DNA of 64,000 nucleotides. Source: Gadus chalcogrammus (lineage: Eukaryota; Chordata; Actinopteri; Gadiformes; Gadidae). The notes below the pieces were generated by a model, which saw only the letters and a list, made by a program, of their open reading frames with translations, made no database searches and was not told the origin of the DNA. Made by a program: the position numbers and the translations under genes. Positions 52,081 to 64,000 of this stretch are shown piece by piece. Positions within the stretch are counted from its first letter, which is position 1. Every line of letters begins with the position of its first letter. The stretch is from the NCBI RefSeq assembly GCF_026213295.1, contig NC_079420.1:3292691-3356690 (forward strand), written 5' to 3'.

Positions 52081-54335
52081 AGAGACACAGAGAGAGAGAT
52101 AGAGACAACAAGAGAGAGAAAGAGAAAGAGAGGGAAAGAGACACAGACAAGAGACACAGAGAGAGAGATAGAGACAGCGAGAGAGAAAGAAACAGACTTG
52201 GAGAGAGACAGAGAGGGAGAGAGACACAGAGGTAGAGACACAGAGAGAGAAAGACGAGGAGGGAGAAAGAGACAGAGATACAAAGGCATAGAGACGACAA
52301 GAGAGAGAGAGAGAGAATCCCAGAGGGAGATGTACCTCTCACTGCTGCTGTGCAGCTCTCGTCGTCTCTCCAGGGGCATGTACGGTTCCTGTTCCTCATA
52401 AATGTTGTCGTCGTCCTGCTCCGCGTGGGCCCATGCCGGGGACGGCCGTGGCCCTCTAGGGGACGCGTCGCCCACCATCTGGACGTTGATGTAGTCGGGT
52501 ATCTCCTCGTAGTAGGGCATGTTCTCGTACGCAGCCTCGTCCCCCGCCTCCGGATGGAACTCGTCCCCGTCCACGCTTTGCTCCAGAGCGGCGTGCGGCG
52601 GGGAAGCCTTGGCCCCGGCGCCCCGATGCTCCAGGTCCACGCTCTGCTCCGACCCGGGCGGCCCCATGGCGATCCGCCGGGGGAACATCTTGAGCTTGAG
52701 GTCCAGCAGCCTCCGGAACGAGTGCCTCTTCTGGCCCTCGGAGCGGGCCAGGTCCACTGCCGTGAAGGACTTGGCTCTCTGCTTGCCCGGGCTGGAGCGC
52801 GAGGCCTTGGGCAGCGGCAGGGCCACGGCGGCGGCGGGCGAAGGAAAGACCCATCCCGGTTTCTCCGACGCCGGGGGCGACGGGAGCCTCCGGGTGGCTC
52901 TCCCGTCGAGCGAGTCGTCCGAGCGGGAGAGGTCCCGTTTCCTCTGGTCCGCCGCGGGCTTCCCTGACGCCTCCACCTCTTCCGTGGACCCCCACGTCCG
53001 CGTGAGCTCCGTGGGCGCGCTGTGCCTCTGGGGCTTCTTGGGAGGATCCTTCAGGCTTTGCATTGGCTCCCGCCGGCTGACACCGCCGCCCTCCATGGGT
53101 GCGAATGTGTCACCGCTGCCGGGTGCCGGTTGGCTCTCGGGAGGCGCAAGACGGGTATAGTCGGTACGATCGGACTCCAGGTTCCCCACGCCGTCCTCCT
53201 TCTCCTCCTCGTCCACCGAGCACTCCATTTCAAGGACGGGGTCGCCCCAGTGGAGCTCCACCTCCTCCACGTCCTGTGGGAGCAGGCACTGGGCAGGTGC
53301 GGAAAGGAAGGCCTTCTTCCTGGGCGGAGGGGCCGGCGGGGGACAGCCTCGCTGCCCAGGCAGACAGGGGTGCTTCATGGGCCCGCTGACAGACGTGCTC
53401 AGCCCCGGAGCAGGTGTAGCGACAGAGAGAGAGCGGTGGCTCTTCCTCGCCGCTGGCCCCGTCGTCACCTCCCTGACGTGCGCTTCCCCCCCGCCGTTCC
53501 CCGCCCTCTCCTCTGGATCCTCTTCCACCCGTTCCTGGCGAGCGAGGGCGGCCTTCCTGGGTTTCCGCGGGACAGGGAGGGGCTCCCCGCTGACAGGCTT
53601 GGGTCGCTTGGGCAGCGGAGGGGGCCCGCGGGGGCAAGAGGTCGGCTCCAACGCCGGCGCCGCTCGCCCGACCTCGGCCAGAAGTACGCAGTTACCGTTG
53701 GCCTCGTCGCTCTGCGTTCGTCCAGGCAGAGGGCGTCTGGGGGTGGCCACGGCTGGGCCGCAGCCCTGTTTGTTTGGGTGGTTCTTGGGGGATTCTTTGG
53801 GTGTGTCCCCCGCGGGCGAACGAACGTAGGGCGAGAGCCGGGCGCCGGGGGCGGACGGCTGAGGAGAGGCGTGGATCATTTGGTTCTTAATGGCGTCAGT
53901 CGTGTTGTCAGGCCTCAAGCCGGCTCTAGCCACTGGTTTCTGGCCCTTGGTTTCCGCCAGTCTACCCGTGTCCATGGCGGTGCTTACGATGCACTGGCAG
54001 TTCTGCTGGCTGCACAGGCAGATCGGGATGATGTAGTCCCAGTCGGGCTTTTTGTTCTCCAGCTGCACTCCGTTATTGGAGTTCAGGAGACCCACGTTCC
54101 TCGGCGTGCCGGTGTTGGCCAGCACGGTAGTTTGGCTGGTTAAAGAGAGGGGGCTTGGCTGCCTGGTGCTAGCGGGTTTAGGGAGGGTGGGTTTAGGCGC
54201 CAGGGCTGGTTTGACCCTCTTCTGGGGGCCAGGCGAAGGGTGAGGGAAATCGTTTTTTCTGGGGTGAGCAGGCGTCATCCCTGCGCTATTGGGCTGGAGA
54301 AGCTTTGGTTTAGGGGCCAACGGGGGCTTCTCCAT
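42741..54335 (-). CDS. fgd6: FGD6: FYVE, RhoGEF and PH domain-containing protein 6 (20 coding exons)
   Basis: Coding exons, 5' to 3' on the minus strand: 54335-52336, 49771-49624, 49223-49156, 49066-49036, 47275-47124, 46923-46767, 46611-46524, 45988-45938, 45827-45769, 45662-45591, 45349-45281, 45152-45069, 44963-44884, 44779-44677, 44327-44181, 43885-43780, 43496-43402, 43307-43179, 43011-42872, 42780-42741. All phases close, giving 1,272 aa (human FGD6 is 1,430). Order: Pro-rich N-terminus (KPPLAPKPKL), acidic stretch, DH (about 720-905), PH1 (935-1045), FYVE (1070-1137), PH2 (1177-1268). FGD proteins are guanine-nucleotide exchange factors for Rho GTPases, mainly Cdc42, and act at phosphoinositide membranes and actin structures. 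FGD6 is preferred over FGD5 because of TWRRHHCRACGK, CQACSSNK, KRIPAALKEVSANTDNSSMS and YTYAASENVAALESQPLLGF. All junctions are GT-AG except one apparent GC-AG. Confidence 0.95.
43780..44327 (-). CDS. fgd6: FGD6 FYVE zinc-finger exons (two exons)
   Basis: Exon 44327-44181 encodes APIWIPDPRATMCMICTCEF and then TLTWRRHHCRACGK. Exon 43885-43780 continues VVCQACSSNKHCLKYLKNQL and ARVCNQCF. The WxxD-like lead, the RRHHCR basic motif and the RVC motif of PI(3)P-binding FYVE domains are all present, with eight zinc-ligand Cys/His residues. Binding to endosomal PI(3)P is inferred from the family. Confidence 0.95.
45769..49223 (-). CDS. fgd6: FGD6 DH (RhoGEF) domain exons
   Basis: Seven exons encode the catalytic DH domain. 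It starts KIHHIAMEIKSSENVFVDVI (conserved region 1), continues through ERFLNQILYNLPQLYELNQD and FVKKGPYLKMYSTYIREFD, and reaches the signature ANLALRHYLLKPVQRIPQYQ, then LLLTDYLKHL. The KPVQRIPQY motif contacts the GTPase in DH proteins and is intact, so catalytic activity is expected. Exon 49066-49036 is only 31 bp, a microexon-like size, and is required to keep frame. Confidence 0.93.
51190..52315. repeat. GA-rich satellite with 64-76 bp higher-order units in FGD6 intron
   Basis: A 1.1-kb polypurine tract combines plain (GA)n with repeated blocks of GATGTAGACAGATAGGGAGA and GACACAGAGATAGAGGCACA. These blocks start near 51,268, 51,344, 51,408, 51,477 and 51,552, then more irregularly to about 51,970. 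The right edge is about 20 bp from the donor of the large FGD6 exon. The minus strand is pyrimidine-only over long stretches. Confidence 0.92.
52336..54335 (-). CDS. fgd6: FGD6 large N-terminal exon
   Basis: This 2,000-bp exon encodes the first 666 residues. The ATG at 54,335 lies two bases after an acceptor (CCTGCAG/ATATGG), so a separate upstream non-coding exon is expected. The region is Pro/Ser-rich and disordered, with FGD6-type blocks KKPQRHSAP, ASEKPGWVFPSP, KQRAKSFTAVDL, RHSFRRLLDLKLKMF and YENMPYYEEIPDY. The open frame runs on for a further 389 codons past the donor into the GA satellite. The donor is fixed at 52,336 because exon 2 joins it in frame (HSSSE, R, SSFELEA). Confidence 0.93.
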
Positions 54336-55160
54336 ATCTGCAGGGTGTAGAACGTACTTGATTACTGCATGATAAAATATCCTGTGTGCTTAACCTGGGC
54401 ACCCACACAAAATTGACCATCAAGGGTCTATGCATGCCTTCCTTATCATGTTTGATAGAGTATTTTAAATTCCTTTCCAATCCAAGTATTGCGGCAGATA
54501 TGCCCCCTAAGAGAACGCCCATTTGGAAGACCTATTATATTCTACGAATATTTTACGGTAAACTGGCATGTCACGTGGCATTTCCTCAGCATTCTTTAAT
54601 ATTAATCCTGTTATTCACTCATTCAACGGAGAGAGGGTGCTGAGAAAATGGGCGTCTTTATGCTAAAGTTAAGACCCCCATTCCGTCACCATTAAAGTTT
54701 ATGTTAAAAATCTACATCATCGATATGACTTTCCATCTACATCAAGCAGAAAGTGTTTAGATGTCAGATGTTATGCATAATGAAATAAGAGTTGTTTTTC
54801 ACATATCCCAAATTGCTTCCCTACTTAATTTGACACAGCAGGCCGATAGGTCCATACACATTCATGATAGGTTTAAGTGTATAAAGCAAAATATGGTGAA
54901 AGAGCGTCGCAATTGGAGACAGACAAGACACAGTGTACCACTCATGTTAACAATATTCATTGTGGGACTACTTTTAACATCAACGGACAGAAATAACAAC
55001 TTTGTAAAGCGCATGATAAATGAATCCCGACTCTGGCAGCGTTTATAAACCCCAGACGAAGAGTGTCTTCCGAAGGCAACATTGTCAATATTTACAACTT
55101 GGGATCAGCTGATTGACGTAATCACTTTTGGTTAAATGCCATGTAGAATAGGCTCCTCAC

Positions 55161-55340
55161 CTGTGTATGGCTGCTTCGGATACATAAGTCCTCAATGAAC
55201 GTCCAGGTTGGAAATCAGTTCAACGAGAACGATACATTCTCCAGATCCTGACACATTTGTAGCTATAACTTCCACTTGCAATCTTTCCTCCAGCGTTAAT
55301 AGTTAGCGCAGCACTTTGGGATCTAGTAGAGCGAGATGAC
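55161..55340 (-). other. fgd6: Probable FGD6 5' non-coding exon and promoter side
   Basis: A good minus-strand donor (ATACACAG/GTGAGG) lies at 55,161. The ATG exon begins with an acceptor two bases before the start codon, so such an exon is required. The upper limit is uncertain. Confidence 0.5.
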
Positions 55341-55344
55341 TAGT

Positions 55345-56365
55345 TGACATGTAATCCCAAGCACCCTACTCCCCTTCTCTTGACGGCAGTATCCCAGAGC
55401 CAATCACGTTAAGGTTTCGTCCTGTAGTCCAACAAGATACCACTAGAGGGCTGTAGGGTTCAACATAATGACGTCCAATGTAAGAAGTTATGTTTTTTTA
55501 TTGAAATTGTATTGCATCAAAAAAAGGCTATAATAAAATAGACAATCTAAGAAGTCATAGAACAAAGTCGTGATTGCAAAGATATCAAACTCAATGCATA
55601 ATGCATGACCTGGTCTTAATATACATTTTCCAGCTAGACCTGCATCAGTGTGTGACATCACCTGGTTGAGCAATTGCGTGATAGTTTGTGATGTTATAAT
55701 CGCGATTTCAACATAGTTTCCTTTTATTGCACAGGAAATAACAAATGATTTGATGGCTCACAATTCCACATCCTCAACACAAAGTCACACACTCTGCCCT
55801 GACTGACAGATGTAGCACACCAGTTTATTCTTAGGTCATGTGGTACAGTAGACATGGCTGGAGATGTTTAGTGTCTGACAAGAGGAGTAGGATGGGCAAC
55901 AGGATTGCGTTTTATCGTTCTCCCGTCCTGTTGGGGTGTCCTCTGATCTTGATGGCTTCTCCTGTCCACAGCACAGATGATGACACAAAGGCATAAACTT
56001 ATCTGAGGTCGAAAATAAAGCCTTACATTACATTTTCACTACATTTGGGGCATTTAGCAGACGCCTTTATCCAAAGCTACCAACAATAAGGACATTCGTC
56101 AGAAGAAGGTGAAACAATATATCGCTGTCGGCAGAGTAAAGATGCTCATAGAACCAAATGCAAAGCACTAACATTCCATAGGATAAAATGCTACCAACTA
56201 AGTACTATAACTAAGTATGACATACGATAATTGCGTACATTAAGTGCCAGGACGTACATTATTAAACTATTTATTAAACACTTGAATGGGTTATTATAGT
56301 ATCACCTTATTTAAAATCACATTATTTATAACGAAGATAACACAGTATTTAGTGTCTAAATATTC
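55345..56365. other. Spacer between FGD6 and the C3orf20-like gene
   Basis: No exon was recognised. The spacer should contain the 3' UTR of the C3orf20-like gene. AATAAA on its minus strand occurs near 56,270, about 100 bp after the stop codon. A dispersed repeat occupies 56,030-56,200. Confidence 0.5.
56030..56200. mobile_element. Dispersed fish repeat with TTTATCCAAAGC motif, copy 2
   Basis: ACATTTGGGGCATTTAGCAG followed by ACGCCTTTATCCAAAGC is the recognisable core of a repeat widespread in fish genomes. A related core occurs at 39,893-40,115. The class was not determined. Confidence 0.55.
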
Positions 56366-63968
<7,603 letters not shown>

Positions 63969-64000
63969 CTGTGGGATCTGGGGCATCCCATGGACGAGGA

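Noticed and set aside
53022..54143. 373-codon plus-strand open frame
   Set aside because: It is antisense to the large GC-rich FGD6 exon and has no features of its own.
42741..54335. Assignment of this gene as FGD5 (neighbour of C3orf20 in human)
   Set aside because: The FYVE and second PH domains carry FGD6-type residues (CRACGK, CQACSSNK, EVSANTDNSSMSGYL) and the N-terminal blocks match FGD6.

Overview
The window is vertebrate nuclear DNA, almost certainly from a ray-finned (teleost) fish. The genes are split into short exons with GT-AG introns. The proteins match vertebrate families over their whole visible length. The spacers carry fish-type tRNA-derived SINEs, short inverted-repeat DNA elements and an L1-clade LINE relic. 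Long dinucleotide repeats (up to about 250 bp) are extremely dense. Such a load is known from codfishes, but assignment to Gadiformes is only an inference.

Four protein-coding genes were recognised, all on the minus strand. From right to left (5' to 3'): (1) a C3orf20-like gene with a FAM194-type domain, exons 56,366 to about 63,968, whose 5' part lies beyond position 64,000; (2) FGD6, a RhoGEF of the FGD family (DH-PH-FYVE-PH), 20 coding exons 42,741-54,335 plus a probable non-coding first exon near 55,161; (3) NR2C1, the orphan nuclear receptor TR2, 13 coding exons 33,875-40,916 with a probable 5' UTR exon ending at 41,860; (4) TMCC3, an ER transmembrane coiled-coil protein, 4 coding exons 11,728-23,916. 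The exon phases of all four models close exactly, which is the strongest internal support for them.

Region by region: 1-11,700 is the gene-free flank downstream of TMCC3, crowded with (GT), (GA), (CT) and (CA) arrays and one short TTAA-flanked inverted-repeat element. 11,728-24,100 is TMCC3 with a long repeat-filled first intron and two adjacent inverted-repeat elements in intron 2. 24,100-33,870 holds no recognisable gene; it contains a degraded L1-clade LINE, a 0.7-kb inverted-repeat element and a decayed tandem repeat. 33,870-42,200 is NR2C1, with an NRF1-type palindrome at its probable promoter. 42,200-55,350 is FGD6, with a 1.1-kb GA satellite in the intron after its large exon. 55,350-56,365 is a short spacer. 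56,366-64,000 is the C3orf20-like gene, with glycine-coding triplet repeats and a 56-nt homopolymer next to a splice acceptor.

The gene order is informative. Human 12q22 carries TMCC3, NR2C1 and FGD6 close together, while human 3p25 carries C3orf20, FGD5 and NR2C2. Here a C3orf20-like gene sits beside FGD6-NR2C1-TMCC3. This suggests the ancestral block before vertebrate whole-genome duplication held all four families. The four products do not form one pathway: FGD6 is a Cdc42-type GEF at membranes and actin, NR2C1 a repressor/activator in the nucleus, TMCC3 an ER membrane protein, and the C3orf20-like protein is of unknown function.
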